A DNA stretch of 64,000 nucleotides from JAXMHB01 sp046346965 (GCA_046346965.1 JAXMHB010000019.1:18670-82669), one strand, 5' to 3'; numbered from the stretch's first letter, positions 19,901-29,595 are shown. The notes: generated by a model not told the origin, from the sequence alone. A program made the numbers and translations.

Positions 19901-22900
19901 GATGGCGCGTGCGTAGGTGCTGCCGGGGCCGTGTTCCAAATAGATGCGCACGCCGTCCTGCCAGCTCTGCAGGATGGCCGGCCGCAGGTCCAGCGTGCCG
20001 CGCGCCTGCGCCAGGATGGCCTGCGCGCAGCTCGCCTGGCTCGGTGCGTAGGCCTGTCCGCTGGCGCTGGCATACATGCGTCCGTGCGCCAGCGGATAGG
20101 TGCGACGCTGGTGCAGCGCCAGCCACTGATCGGCCACCGCCTCGAGTTCGGGCACGTGCACCGCCAGCGGGTAGTCGAGCGCCAGACAGCGAGCGCGGCC
20201 GAGCGCCTCGACCACGCGCTCGCAGCCCTCAGCGTCACCGGCGATCACGGCGTCGTTGTCGCTGTGGATGATCGCAAGATGCACGCGCGCCTCGCCGGCC
20301 AGCGCGGCGCGGATGTCGTCCACCGGCGCCAGCACGTTCCAACTGGCCCAGCGCACCGGCGTGCCCCATTGCGGCGCTACCGCGGCGAACTCGCCGCCGA
20401 GCGTCGTCGTCATCAGCCCGGAGGCTTCCATCGCCGCCATCAGCGCATCGGGATCGCGCCAGACGCCCGCGGCCACCAGCGCATTGGTCTCGCCCGAGGA
20501 GTAGCCCAGCCAGGCGTCCGCGCGCAGGCCGAGCAAGCGCTGGGAGAGTTCCAGATGCATCTGCGACAGCGCCGAGGCGCCCCACAGTTGATCCTGGGCA
20601 CTGGGACGCGGGGAGGCGTCATAGGCCCAGGCCAGCGCCGGTGCCAGCCGGCGGCTGCGCAGGCCCAGATAGTCGACCAGTTCCGGCAGCGCCTGCAGCA
20701 ACTCGCGCCCCATGCCAGCGTAGGAAGCGCCTGCACTGGCAAACACGAAGGCGATCTCGCCCTGAATCGGGCGGTCGCAGTAATGCACGCCGCTGCCCGG
20801 CGGCGTGCCCTGCTGCAGATGCGCCAGCGCGCGCGCCCGCACTGCCGCCCATTCCTCCGGCCGCGCCAGCAGCACCAGCCGCGCCGGGCCGGCCAGACCA
20901 CGCTGATCGGCACTCAGCGCCGCCACCACCGCCGCGCGATCGGCGCCGGCGTAGCAATAGAGCTGCGGCGGCGGCATGGCCGAGCCGGGCGGCGTCAGCG
21001 GCAGCAGCGCGGCGGCGGGTGACAGAGCAGGAGGGCACGAGGGCACGAGGGCACGAGGGCACGTAGAGCCCGGAGGGCACGAGGGCACGAGGGCATGAGG
21101 GCACGCAGTAGCGGGCTGCTCGCCTGGCTCAGGTAGTGAGGCCTGATGGGGCGATGTAGACGTACTATCGACCTGCAAAGCCACCGCGCTATCAGGCAGC
21201 GCGAGATCCGCTTTCGCGTGCCCTCGTGCCCTCATGCCCTCATTCAACGTGCTGTGGCCGCGCATCAACACCATCAGCACGCCAGCATCGACCGGCGTGC
21301 CGCCGGCGGCGCGGTTGACGACTTCGTGGCCGAAGTCGACGTTGCCGACGATGGCGGCGTCGATCTCGCCGTGGACCAGGGCGCGCGTGGCGATGTCGAA
21401 GGCGATGCGAGCGGAGTCGGCGCCGGCTTGTACGGTGTAGCTCGGGCCGCGCAGGTCCCACTGGGCGTTGAGGCGGTTGGCCGGCATGTTCGGCATGCAG
21501 CCGAGCACACCGGCGGCGGTCAGCGCCGGGACCACGGCATCGCGCTCGCTGGCCGTCTCCGTCAGCTGCCAGCGCGTGCCAAAACGCGCGACGTCGGCGT
21601 CGGGCTCCATGCCGATCAGCACCGCGGTGCGTTCGACCGGCAGCTCGCACTGCGCCAGCACCTGCTGGCACAACTGCAGCGCCAGCGCTTGCTGCGGCAG
21701 CATCTGGCGCAGATCGTTGGGCGGGATGCGCAGGCCGGCCAGATCGAGCGTCAGCTGCTGCATGCGCGCGCCGGGGTCGCCGTCCTCGCCGATACGGTCG
21801 GCGCGCGCGACCACGCGCACGCTCACCGGCGCCGGACGCGGCCGGCTCAGCACCAGCGCCGGATCGTCGTCGGACAGAATCAGATGCGCGTTGTTGCCGC
21901 CAAAGCCAAAGGCCGAGATCGCCGCGATGCGCGGCGCGGTGCGCGGCCACGGTTCCGGCGCCTGCAGCAGGCGGAAGGGCGAGTCGGCGAGGGCGTCGAT
22001 CTGCGCGTCTAGCGGGCGATTCGGCGGCCGCGTGTCGTGGCGCAGCGCCTCGATCAGTTTCAGGATGCCGGCGGCGCCGGCGGCGGTGATCAGATGGCCC
22101 AGATTCGACTTCAGCGAGCCGATCGGCAGATCGCGGGCGCCGGCAAAGATCGCTGCGCTGCTGAGGATTTCGGTGCGATCGCCCACTGGCGTGCCGGTGG
22201 CGTGGCATTCCAGCAGCGACACGCGCGTCGGGTCGATGGCGGCGGCGGCGTAGGCGGCGCGCATCGCGCGCTGCTGGCCGGCGCCGTCGGGCACCAGCGG
22301 GCCGCGGCCGCGACCGTCGTTGCCGAGGCCAATGCCGCGGATCACCGCGTAAACGGTGTCGCCATTCTGGCGCGCGTCGGCCAGCCGCTTGAGGGCAAAC
22401 AGCACGCAGCCCTCGGCCGGCAGCAAGCCATCGGCCTGCGGATGAAAGGGCCGCGACTGGCCACTCTTGCTCAGCGCACCGAGTGCCGCAAAGCCCTGAT
22501 GCAGAAACAGATCGTCGGCGCGCTGCACGGCGCCGGCCAGCATCAGATCGGCGCGGCCGTCTTCCAGTTGCTGGCAGGCCAGCGCGATCGCATACAAGGA
22601 GCTGGCACAGGCCGCGTCCAGGCAGAAAGCGCCCTCGGACAGATCCAGCGCCTGCGCCAGCGTGGCGGCGGTGCCGGCGCTCATCCAGCGATTGCGCGGA
22701 TCGATCTCGCCCTTGCCGCGCCACACCTGATCGGCAAAGGCCGCCATCGACTCGCTGGGGAAACCCAGGTTGCCGAGCACTGCGCCGGCGCGCGCGGGAC
22801 GCTGCTGCAGGTCCGCCAGCGCAGCACGTGCGCAGTGCAGCGTCCAGTGCACCAGCGGATCGAGGCCCTCGAGCGCACTGGCCGGCAGCGCAAAGCCGTG

Positions 22901-23131
22901 CGGATCCCAGATCGCCTCAAAGCCGCGCACATAACCGCCGCGATCACTCCAGCAACGGTCTGGCCGCGGCGCGTCCGGCGCGCACAGCAGCTGCTCGGGC
23001 GGCAGCCGCCAGCGTCCCGGATCGACCGCCGAGCTCAGGTCCCGACCGGCCAGCACGGCCTGCCACAAGGCCTCGGGCGAGAGTGCACCGGGCAGGACCG
23101 CGCCGCGGCCGACAATGGCGATCGGCGTCAT
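16979..23131 (-). CDS. pfaC: PfaC-type lipid synthase subunit: KS-CLF-AT-DHx4
   Basis: 2050 residues. Domains in order: ketosynthase (active Cys175 in LDAACASS; HATGTP and NLGH histidines present); a degenerate KS or chain-length-factor-like domain (about 440-620); a 70-residue insertion (630-700); an acyltransferase (about 760-1080, Ser near 877 in GYSSGE); a proline/alanine linker; then four FabA-like hotdog domains (about 1285-1475, 1490-1670, 1690-1860, 1890-2045). The second and fourth keep canonical sites (GHFKNDPCMPG, AHFYQDPVQPG); the first and third look degenerate, so they probably pair as pseudo-DH/DH didomains. Marine PfaC lacks the AT; its fusion here resembles myxobacterial Pfa3. 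The start lies 13 bases after the upstream gene, so the operon is tight. Confidence 0.9.
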   Translation of the reverse strand: MTPIAIVGRGAVLPGALSPEALWQAVLAGRDLSSAVDPGRWRLPPEQLLCAPDAPRPDRCWSDRGGYVRGFEAIWDPHGFALPASALEGLDPLVHWTLHCARAALADLQQRPARAGAVLGNLGFPSESMAAFADQVWRGKGEIDPRNRWMSAGTAATLAQALDLSEGAFCLDAACASSLYAIALACQQLEDGRADLMLAGAVQRADDLFLHQGFAALGALSKSGQSRPFHPQADGLLPAEGCVLFALKRLADARQNGDTVYAVIRGIGLGNDGRGRGPLVPDGAGQQRAMRAAYAAAAIDPTRVSLLECHATGTPVGDRTEILSSAAIFAGARDLPIGSLKSNLGHLITAAGAAGILKLIEALRHDTRPPNRPLDAQIDALADSPFRLLQAPEPWPRTAPRIAAISAFGFGGNNAHLILSDDDPALVLSRPRPAPVSVRVVARADRIGEDGDPGARMQQLTLDLAGLRIPPNDLRQMLPQQALALQLCQQVLAQCELPVERTAVLIGMEPDADVARFGTRWQLTETASERDAVVPALTAAGVLGCMPNMPANRLNAQWDLRGPSYTVQAGADSARIAFDIATRALVHGEIDAAIVGNVDFGHEVVNRAAGGTPVDAGVLMVLMRGHSTLNEGMRARGHAKADLALPDSAVALQVDSTSTSPHQASLPEPGEQPATACPHALVPSCPPGSTCPRALVPSCPPALSPAAALLPLTPPGSAMPPPQLYCYAGADRAAVVAALSADQRGLAGPARLVLLARPEEWAAVRARALAHLQQGTPPGSGVHYCDRPIQGEIAFVFASAGASYAGMGRELLQALPELVDYLGLRSRRLAPALAWAYDASPRPSAQDQLWGASALSQMHLELSQRLLGLRADAWLGYSSGETNALVAAGVWRDPDALMAAMEASGLMTTTLGGEFAAVAPQWGTPVRWASWNVLAPVDDIRAALAGEARVHLAIIHSDNDAVIAGDAEGCERVVEALGRARCLALDYPLAVHVPELEAVADQWLALHQRRTYPLAHGRMYASASGQAYAPSQASCAQAILAQARGTLDLRPAILQSWQDGVRIYLEHGPGSTYARAIRSTLGEREALVLSLDRKGQGVEGALNAVAALLAAGVPLDPEPLLQRLTPAPPYVPTRPLTLPAHWPPVRIGPQVEQMAPAPTLPSALAAWHAERAAALAPSAAIAPTEIAAAPSVPTAQSVTAAPVMAQLRAEIERLSTQQRAHEAHLLQAHQRYLALATQAQALLLRAAQAGVLPEAPVAAIPASAAPAPAPEAPPRATPRFDRAALEIHADGRISEIFGPAFAGQDGYARQVRMPRPPLLLADRVTALSGEPGSMGRGHIETETDVHADAWYLHHGRMPAGVMIEAGQADLMLISWLGVDALNRGERVYRLLGCELTYHGDLPAQGDTLHFDIHLDGHAAQGEVRLMFFHYDCHNGGRPQLSVRGGQAGFFTDAELAASAGCLWSPETQAIVPQPRLDPPAQQPAHQRLDRAQLEAFAAGDLVQAFGPAYALARTHTRSPGIHAGRMLLLDRVTELALNGGPWQRGYLRAELDIHPQQWFFDGHFKNDPCMPGTLMFEACLQAMAVYLAACGYTLRRDGWRFQPVPEQPYALQCRGQVTPRSRLLVTEVYIEERSAGPRPTIYADLLCTVDGLKAFHARRVGLELVPDWPLAARRDGAPGPDAGQFDAHAILASACGRPSEAFGVMYARFDGGERAPRLPSPPYLFVSRIAAVHGPIGQMRAGARVVAEYDVPVDAWYLAAHGARTMPFAVLLEAALQPCGWLASYVGSALTAEGELGFRNLDGNGTMHAELYGGETLVTEVELTEVSASAGMIIQSFRVACRVGTRPVYTLSTVFGFFPPAALAAQAGLPPAPTQQALLTAATGASVALDQLPARPGPRLPGRQLRMIDRIEGWWPQGGRAGLGAVRAVKDIDPGEWFFRAHFYQDPVQPGSLGLEAMLQTLEYALLQILGDRDASALRFEVLASGQPHRWKYRGQVLPHHRQVHTTLELTALDDTGTQLLAHADASLWVDGLRIYEANGLAIRVRPMER
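21031..21241. repeat. In-frame octamer-bounded insertion inside the PfaC-type gene
   Basis: Direct GAGGGCAC octamers (seven exact, one with T for C) at 21031-21104 and inverted GTGCCCTC/ATGCCCTC octamers at 21218-21241 enclose about 113 unique bases. The whole block reads in frame on the minus strand and encodes low-complexity segments such as CPRALVPSCP. It sits exactly in the linker between the CLF-like domain and the AT, where an insertion would be tolerated. Confidence 0.85.
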
Positions 23132-23144
23132 CGGGCTGGCGCGC

Positions 23145-26100
23145 TCATGCGCTCACCGCGTGGTTCTGCACGCCAATCAGATCGGCCAGACGACGCCCGG
23201 CGAGATCGGTCAGGATGATGTCGGTGGTCACCGCATGGCTGCCGACGCGGCGCGCGTAGGCGGTGGCGCGCAGGCGGCCGGGCGCCGGCGCGGCGTGGCA
23301 GCGCAGTTCCGCAATCGCGGTGGGCAGATTGGCGCCGCCCAGCATGCGCTGGCCGTACAGCACCGCCAGCTGCAGACCACCATCGAGGCCAGCGGCGTCG
23401 AGCTGCCAGTCCTGCGCCGGCCAGTCGGCCTCGGCGACGCCGATCAGCTCGGCGCGGATGCCGGCGTCGGAGATGCCGTCGATGCGCTCGATCAGCTCGA
23501 AGGCGTCGCGGTGGAACAACAGATCTGCGTACGGCGGCGCGCCCGACCAGGCGTCCAGTGCCAGCGCGGCGTCCTCGGGTGCCGCCGGCGGCGCCGCATC
23601 GCCGAGTTCGGCGCGCGCCGTGTAATGCAGCTCGCCGCGCGGACCGCGCAGCGCCAACTCGATCTGCACGCCGTCCGGCTGCAGCCGACCCTCGATGCGC
23701 AGGCGCAGCGGGCGTTCGAGATCGACCAGACGGATGCCTTTGAGCACCTTGAGCGCATGCAGCGCGCGCAGCTTGAGGCCCGGTCGCCAACTCTGCGCCG
23801 CGCGCGTCAGCCATTCGGCCACCAGCACCAGCGGCACCACCGGCACGCCGGCCACCGCATGCCCGCGCAGCCAGCCGTAGCGCTGCGCGTCGACGATGAA
23901 CTCCAGTGCCTCGACGCGCGCGTCGGCGCCGACCGACAGCAGCGCTTGCGGCCGCGGCTCGCCGCCCAGCACCAGTTCCTGCGCGCCGGCATCGGCCATC
24001 TCGTCGGCAAACTGGCGCGCACCCACCTTCAGCGGAATCATCGGCACGCCAAGTTCGGCAAAGCGCGCGCGCAGCGCCGGCGTCACCATGCCGCCTTCCC
24101 ACGGTCCCCAGCCCAGCACTTTGACGCGCAAACCGGGACGCGCGCGTTGCTCGGCCAGCGCAAGCTTGGCGATCACCTCGTTGGCCATCGCGTAATCGGC
24201 CTGACCAGTGTTGCCGCAGCGCGCCGACACCGAGGAGAACACCGCCAGCAGCGCCAGCGAATCGGCGCGGGTGGCGTCGAGCAGCGCGCGCAGGCCCTCG
24301 ACCTTGGTGCCGAAGACCTGGGCGTACTGGGCGTCGGTCTTGTCGGCCAGCCGCTTGTCGGCAATCACGCCGGCCGCGTGCACCAGCGCGCGCACCGGGC
24401 CCAGCGACTGCCGGATTTCCGCGACCACCTGCGCCACCGCGGCGCGATCGGTCACCGTCACCGCGCGATAGTGCGCACTGGCGCCAGCAGCGCGTAGCTC
24501 GGCCAGCGTCGCGCGAATCTCGCGCTCGGCCAGCACGGCCTCGGCGCGCGCCTGCAGTTGCGCCGGGGTTGGGCGCTCGCCGCGCGCCTGTGCTTGCGCC
24601 AGCAGGGCGCGCTTCAGGGCTGCGGCGTCGCTCAAGTCGGCGAGCGCCGGATCGGGCTCGCCGAGCGCGCTGCGACCGAGCAGCACGAACTGCGCCGGGC
24701 AGCGGCGCGCCCACTCGATCAGGCAGGCGGCGGTGACGCCGCGCGCGCCGCCGGACACCAGCACCACCTCGCCGGGCTGGATCAGCGCGGCGTCGGGACA
24801 TGCCGGCTGCGCCACGCTGCGCAGGCCGCGGCGGGCGCCGTCGGCGCGCAGCGCGATCTCGATCTCGCCGCCGCCCAGCAGCAACTCATCGGCCAGCGCC
24901 TGTGCCAGCGCAGCGGGAGGACGCCCGCCGCGTTCCAGATCGATGGCCTTGACCGCCGCCTGTGGCCATTCCAGCGCGCAGGTCTTCACCAGCGCCGGCA
25001 TACCGGCGGCGTAGGCGCGCTCGGCCGGCATCGGCAGCTGCCCAAAGGCGCCGCCGGTGTCCTGCACGCACACGAACACGCCGCCGTCGGCCATCCGCGG
25101 CGCCAGCGTGCGCGCCAGCGCAAAGGCCTCGTGGCTGACCGCCTGCGCCGCCGCAATATCGGCAAACTCGCGCAGGCCGCCGAGATAGACCACCTGACGC
25201 GCCTCGGCTGGCAGCGAGGACACCGCCTGCGCCCACACGCCGCGCTGCTGCAGGGCCTCGGCCAGCACAGCGCCCAGCGTGTCCGCGCCGATCAGGTAGA
25301 GCGGCTGCGCTGCATCCCACAGCCCCGGCAGCGCCATGCCGGCGGCTGGCGCGTCCACCCAGTCGAGCACATAGCGCCCGCTGCTGGCCGCCGGCGTGGC
25401 GTCGGTCGGCTGGGCGTCGGTCGCGGCGGCCGTCGTGCGGGCCGCGGTGACTGCCGGCTGCCCCAGCAGCAGCGCAGCGATCTCGCCCAGCGTCCGCAGC
25501 GAGCCGAGTTGCGCGCGATCGGCTTTGGGCAATCCGGGCGCTTGTTCTTCGACCGCGGCCAGGATCTCGACGCGCTTGATCGAATCGACGCCGAGATCGC
25601 CTTCCAGGTCCATCGCCAGATTCAACATCTCGACCGGATAGCCGGTCTTGTCGGCGACCACGCGCAGCAGCAGATCGGCGCTGACGGCCGGCGCGCTCGG
25701 CGCGGCGGGCGTTGCCGTGACGACGGGCGCCGAGCCCAGCAGCAGCGCGGCGATCTCGCCCAGCGTCCGCAGCGAGCCCAGTTGCGCGCGATCGGCTTTG
25801 GGCAAGCCGGGCGCCTGTTCTTCGACCGCGGCCAGGATCTCGACGCGCTTGATCGAATCAACGCCGAGATCGCCTTCCAAATCCATCGCCAGATTGAGCA
25901 TCTCGACCGGGTAGCCGGTCTTGTCGGCGACCACGCGCAGCAGCAGATCGGCGCTGACGGCCGGCGCGCTTGTCGCGACCGGCGTCGTCGCGGCCATTGT
26001 CGCCGCGGCGGGCGTGCCGCCCAGCAGCAGCGCGGCAATCTCGCCCAAGGTGCGCAGCGAGCCCAGTTGCGCGCGATCGGCTTTGGGCAATCCGGGCGCT

Positions 26101-29100
26101 TGTTCTTCGACCGCGGCCAGAATCTCGACACGCTTGATCGAATCGACGCCGAGGTCGCCTTCCAGGTCCATCGCCAGATTGAGCATCTCGACCGGGTAGC
26201 CGGTCTTGTCGGCGACCACGCGCAGCAGCAGATCGGCGTTGACGGTCGGCGCGCTCGGCGCCGGTGGACTGAGGGCTGCGGGCGGCGCGATGACGGGCGC
26301 GGGCGTTGCGGCGACCGTAATCGCCACCGGCGCCGCCGGCGTGACCGCGGGCTGGCTGGTCGGCGCCACGCGCGGCGCGTCGGGCGCGGGCGGGCTCGCC
26401 CCGGCGGGGGCGCTGAGCGTAGGTGCCGGTAGTGACGTGCCGGACTCGCCCTGCGCCAGCAGTTGCGTCAAGCCGGCGAGCGCGGTTTCGGCCAGTTTCA
26501 GGTAGGCGCTGTGGCTGTCGGCCATCGCGCGCTGAAAGGCCTGATGGGTGGCGGCGCTGTGGGCCTGGGCTTCCTGGAAGGCAGTCAGCCAGGCCTGTGA
26601 CACGGGAGCGGTGGACATCGGGGTGGCCTTGACGGGCGTCGCCGCGACAGCGGTCGGCGGCGCGGTGGGACGAGGAGCCGCGGGTATGGCGGCCGGCGCC
26701 GGCGGTGCCGGGACTGCCGGCGCCGCTGGCGCAATGGCGACCTTGGGCGCGCTGACCGGCGGGCGTGGTGGCGACTCCGGCTGGCCGGCGCGCGGCGGAT
26801 AGGGCTTGCCGAGATTGCTGCCGTCGATGGCGATGGCGTGTTTGGCGCGCGCCGGCGCCGCCTCGGGCAGGCGGACATCGGCGTACAAGCGCGTGGCATC
26901 GAAGCGCACGCCGAGCGCCGCCAGCCGCGCCAGTCCGGCCAGCAGCGCGGCCAGACCGTCGCCGCCCTTGCGGTCCAGCGCAATCGCCTGATGCGCGCGC
27001 TCGCCGAGGATGGCGCCGACCAGCCCGGTCAGCACCTGGCCCGGCCCGACTTCGACAAAGTGGCGGATGCCGTCGGCGTACAGCGCCTCGATCATCGCGA
27101 CGAACTGCACCGGTTGCTGGATCTGCTCGGCCAGCTGATCGCGGATCGCCGCCGGCGTCGTCGGCCAGCGCTGACCGTCGCGATTGGCGTACACCGGCAC
27201 CGTTGGGGCCTGCACATCCGCCGTCTCCAGCGCCGAGCGGAAGGCCGCCGAGGCGGCGGCGACGATCGGCGAATGAAAGGCGCTGGCGACCGCCAGACGC
27301 TGTCCGCGCAGGCCCTGGGCGGGCAGCGCACGCTCCAGCGCCTCGATCTCGGCGAGCGCGCCGGAGACGATCAGCTGGCGCGGCGCATTGTGATTGGCCA
27401 CCACCAGCCCCGGCGCATGCGCTTGCAGTAGCGCCTGCACGCGATCCAGCGGCTCGGCGAGCGCCAGCATCGCGCCGGGCGCGCTGGCGGCGTCGCGCAT
27501 GGCCTCGCCACGCCGGCGCGCGAGGCGCAGCGCCGTGGGCAGATCGACCGCGCCCGCCGCGTGCAGCGCCATCAGCTCACCAAAGCTGTGGCCGGCGACC
27601 GCATCAGCCCGCAGATTGAGGTTGCGCAGCACCGCCAGCAGCGCCGCCGAGTGCGCCGCCAGCGCCGGCTGCGCCCACTCGGTGGCGGTCAGACGCGCGC
27701 GTTGCGCCGCGCGGGTGGCCTCGTCGAAGGCCGGAATCGGGTGCACCACCGCCTGCAGCGGCGCTTCCCCCATCGACAGGTCGGCGGCCTGATCCCAGGC
27801 CGCGCGCGCGGCGTCCAGATGCATCGCCAGCGCATCGCCCATCTGCAGGTACTGGCTGCCCTGACCGGGGAACAGCAGAGCCACGCCGCCGTGCGCCGAG
27901 CCGCAGCCGTAGGCGCTGCCATCGGGCAGGTGCCAAGGTTTATCCGGCTGCGCCTGCAGTCGGGCGATGGCCGCGCGGGCGCGCTCGCCGAGTTGCTCGG
28001 AGGTGGCGGCCACCAGCGCCAGGCGCTGCGGCGCGCCGGCCTCGAAGCGGCTGCGCGTGCTCGCCGCCAGCCGCGGCAGCGGCTCCGCGCTGGCAATCAG
28101 CGCCTGCGTCGCCTGGATCAGCTCGGCGACGCTGGACGCGTGCAGCAGCAGCAAGTCGTGGCCGTGCACCGGCAGGCGCTCGGCGCGCTGCGGGCCGCGG
28201 TATTCCTCCAGCGCCACGTGAAAGTTCGAGCCACCGAAGCCGAAGGCGCTGACCGCGGCGCGGCGCGGATGGTCGCTGCCGCGTATCCACGGCCGCGCCC
28301 GCGTGTTCAGGTAGAAGGGGCTCTGCGCCAGACCCAGTTTCGGATTCGGCTGCTCCACCTTGATGGTCGGCGGCAGCACCTTGTGGTGCAGTGCCATCAC
28401 TGCCTTGAACAGACCGGCGGCGCCGGCCGCGGCCTTGGTGTGGCCGATCTGGCTCTTCACCGAGCCCAGCGCGCACCACTGCGTGCGCGTGGGATCCGCC
28501 TCGGCGTAGACGCTGCGCAGCCCTTCGAACTCGGCGGCATCGCCCGCCTTGGTGCCGGTGCCGTGCGCTTCCACCAGTTCGACGGTCTCGGCGCCAAAAC
28601 CGGCCTGCGCGTAGGCGCGCTGCAGCGCCTGCGCCTGCCCGGCCGAGACCGGCGCGTACACGCTTTTCGAGCGGCCGTCGCTGGAGCTGCCGACGCCGGC
28701 CAGCAGCGCATAGATGCGATCGCCATCGCGCTCGGCATCGGCCAGTCGCTTCAGCGCCACCATGCCCAGGCCCTCGCCCAGCATGGTGCCGTCGGCCTGA
28801 TCGCTGAACGGCCGGCAGTCGCCGCTCGGTGACAGCGCCGGCGTCTTCGAGAAACACAGGTACATGAAAATGTCGTTGAGCGTGTCGACGCCGCCGGTGA
28901 TCACCAGATCGCTGTGACCGAGTTCCAGCTCGTGCACGGCCATCGTCAGCGCGCTGAAGCTTGACGCGCAGGCGGCGTCGGTGACGCAGTTGGTGCCGCC
29001 CAGATTCAGTCGATTGGCGATGCGCCCGGCGACCACATTGCCGAGCAGGCCGGGGAAGCTGGCTTCCTGCCAGGGCACGTAGTGATCGGCGATGCGCTGG

Positions 29101-29588
29101 CAGGCCGCGTCGACCGTCGCCGCGTCCAGCCCTGACTCGCGCAGCGCCTTCGCCCACACCGGGCGTTGCAGGCGCGAGACCATCGAGAACAGCAGCTCCT
29201 GCGCCGAGGTCACGCCCAGGATCACCGAGATGCGCGAGCGGTCGATCTGCTCGAACTGCGCGCGCGCGGCGTCCTTCAGTACCGCCTGCGCGACGATCAG
29301 CGCCAGCAGCTGCGAGGTGTCGGTGGCCGGCAGCGTGGACGGCGGGACGCCCCAGCCGAGCGCATCGAAGTCGACCGGCGACAGGAAGCCGCCGCGCTTG
29401 GCGTAAGTCTTGTCCGGCGCCGACGGATCGGGATCGTAGTAGTCCTCGATGCGCCAGTGCGAGGGCGGCACATCGCTGAGCAGATCGCGGCCGGCCAGGA
29501 TGTCGCGCCAGAAGCCGGTGGCATCGCTGGAGCCGGGAAACAGGGCGCTGACGCCGACAATGGCGATCGGACGGCGGGTGTGGGTCAT
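23145..29588 (-). CDS. pfaA: PfaA-type lipid synthase subunit: KS-AT-ACPx3-KR-DH
   Basis: 2147 residues. Ketosynthase (1-460; Cys207 in TDAACASS, HGTGTK, SQIGHTKA); acyltransferase (about 560-870; Ser near 667 in GHSFGE), expected to load malonyl units; Ala/Pro linker; three nearly identical acyl carrier domains (about 1116-1186, 1211-1283, 1303-1374), each with LGVDSIKR around the phosphopantetheine serine; ketoreductase (about 1400-1870, LVSGGARGVTA nucleotide loop); a C-terminal dehydratase-like hotdog region (about 1900-2140). This is the PfaA architecture of iterative PUFA/secondary-lipid synthases. The phosphopantetheinyl transferase needed to activate the ACPs is not in the window. The gene lies 7 bases after pfaD. 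Confidence 0.93.
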   Translation of the reverse strand: MTHTRRPIAIVGVSALFPGSSDATGFWRDILAGRDLLSDVPPSHWRIEDYYDPDPSAPDKTYAKRGGFLSPVDFDALGWGVPPSTLPATDTSQLLALIVAQAVLKDAARAQFEQIDRSRISVILGVTSAQELLFSMVSRLQRPVWAKALRESGLDAATVDAACQRIADHYVPWQEASFPGLLGNVVAGRIANRLNLGGTNCVTDAACASSFSALTMAVHELELGHSDLVITGGVDTLNDIFMYLCFSKTPALSPSGDCRPFSDQADGTMLGEGLGMVALKRLADAERDGDRIYALLAGVGSSSDGRSKSVYAPVSAGQAQALQRAYAQAGFGAETVELVEAHGTGTKAGDAAEFEGLRSVYAEADPTRTQWCALGSVKSQIGHTKAAAGAAGLFKAVMALHHKVLPPTIKVEQPNPKLGLAQSPFYLNTRARPWIRGSDHPRRAAVSAFGFGGSNFHVALEEYRGPQRAERLPVHGHDLLLLHASSVAELIQATQALIASAEPLPRLAASTRSRFEAGAPQRLALVAATSEQLGERARAAIARLQAQPDKPWHLPDGSAYGCGSAHGGVALLFPGQGSQYLQMGDALAMHLDAARAAWDQAADLSMGEAPLQAVVHPIPAFDEATRAAQRARLTATEWAQPALAAHSAALLAVLRNLNLRADAVAGHSFGELMALHAAGAVDLPTALRLARRRGEAMRDAASAPGAMLALAEPLDRVQALLQAHAPGLVVANHNAPRQLIVSGALAEIEALERALPAQGLRGQRLAVASAFHSPIVAAASAAFRSALETADVQAPTVPVYANRDGQRWPTTPAAIRDQLAEQIQQPVQFVAMIEALYADGIRHFVEVGPGQVLTGLVGAILGERAHQAIALDRKGGDGLAALLAGLARLAALGVRFDATRLYADVRLPEAAPARAKHAIAIDGSNLGKPYPPRAGQPESPPRPPVSAPKVAIAPAAPAVPAPPAPAAIPAAPRPTAPPTAVAATPVKATPMSTAPVSQAWLTAFQEAQAHSAATHQAFQRAMADSHSAYLKLAETALAGLTQLLAQGESGTSLPAPTLSAPAGASPPAPDAPRVAPTSQPAVTPAAPVAITVAATPAPVIAPPAALSPPAPSAPTVNADLLLRVVADKTGYPVEMLNLAMDLEGDLGVDSIKRVEILAAVEEQAPGLPKADRAQLGSLRTLGEIAALLLGGTPAAATMAATTPVATSAPAVSADLLLRVVADKTGYPVEMLNLAMDLEGDLGVDSIKRVEILAAVEEQAPGLPKADRAQLGSLRTLGEIAALLLGSAPVVTATPAAPSAPAVSADLLLRVVADKTGYPVEMLNLAMDLEGDLGVDSIKRVEILAAVEEQAPGLPKADRAQLGSLRTLGEIAALLLGQPAVTAARTTAAATDAQPTDATPAASSGRYVLDWVDAPAAGMALPGLWDAAQPLYLIGADTLGAVLAEALQQRGVWAQAVSSLPAEARQVVYLGGLREFADIAAAQAVSHEAFALARTLAPRMADGGVFVCVQDTGGAFGQLPMPAERAYAAGMPALVKTCALEWPQAAVKAIDLERGGRPPAALAQALADELLLGGGEIEIALRADGARRGLRSVAQPACPDAALIQPGEVVLVSGGARGVTAACLIEWARRCPAQFVLLGRSALGEPDPALADLSDAAALKRALLAQAQARGERPTPAQLQARAEAVLAEREIRATLAELRAAGASAHYRAVTVTDRAAVAQVVAEIRQSLGPVRALVHAAGVIADKRLADKTDAQYAQVFGTKVEGLRALLDATRADSLALLAVFSSVSARCGNTGQADYAMANEVIAKLALAEQRARPGLRVKVLGWGPWEGGMVTPALRARFAELGVPMIPLKVGARQFADEMADAGAQELVLGGEPRPQALLSVGADARVEALEFIVDAQRYGWLRGHAVAGVPVVPLVLVAEWLTRAAQSWRPGLKLRALHALKVLKGIRLVDLERPLRLRIEGRLQPDGVQIELALRGPRGELHYTARAELGDAAPPAAPEDAALALDAWSGAPPYADLLFHRDAFELIERIDGISDAGIRAELIGVAEADWPAQDWQLDAAGLDGGLQLAVLYGQRMLGGANLPTAIAELRCHAAPAPGRLRATAYARRVGSHAVTTDIILTDLAGRRLADLIGVQNHAVSA
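25460..26240 (-). repeat. Three near-identical acyl-carrier-protein coding repeats
   Basis: Three copies of about 215 bases at about 25460-25675, 25735-25950 and 26020-26240, spaced about 275-285 bases. They are almost identical at the DNA level, including silent positions, while the Ala/Pro linkers between them differ. This points to recent duplication or gene conversion among the ACPs. Confidence 0.9.
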
Positions 29589-29595
29589 GACGGTC

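Noticed and set aside
17708..21022. Very long open frames on the plus strand opposite the lipid synthase, and similar ones opposite groL (7952-9700), topA (13926-16148) and pfaA
   Set aside because: They are mirror frames of high-GC3 genes: His/Arg/Gln-rich, without ribosome binding sites or family similarity.
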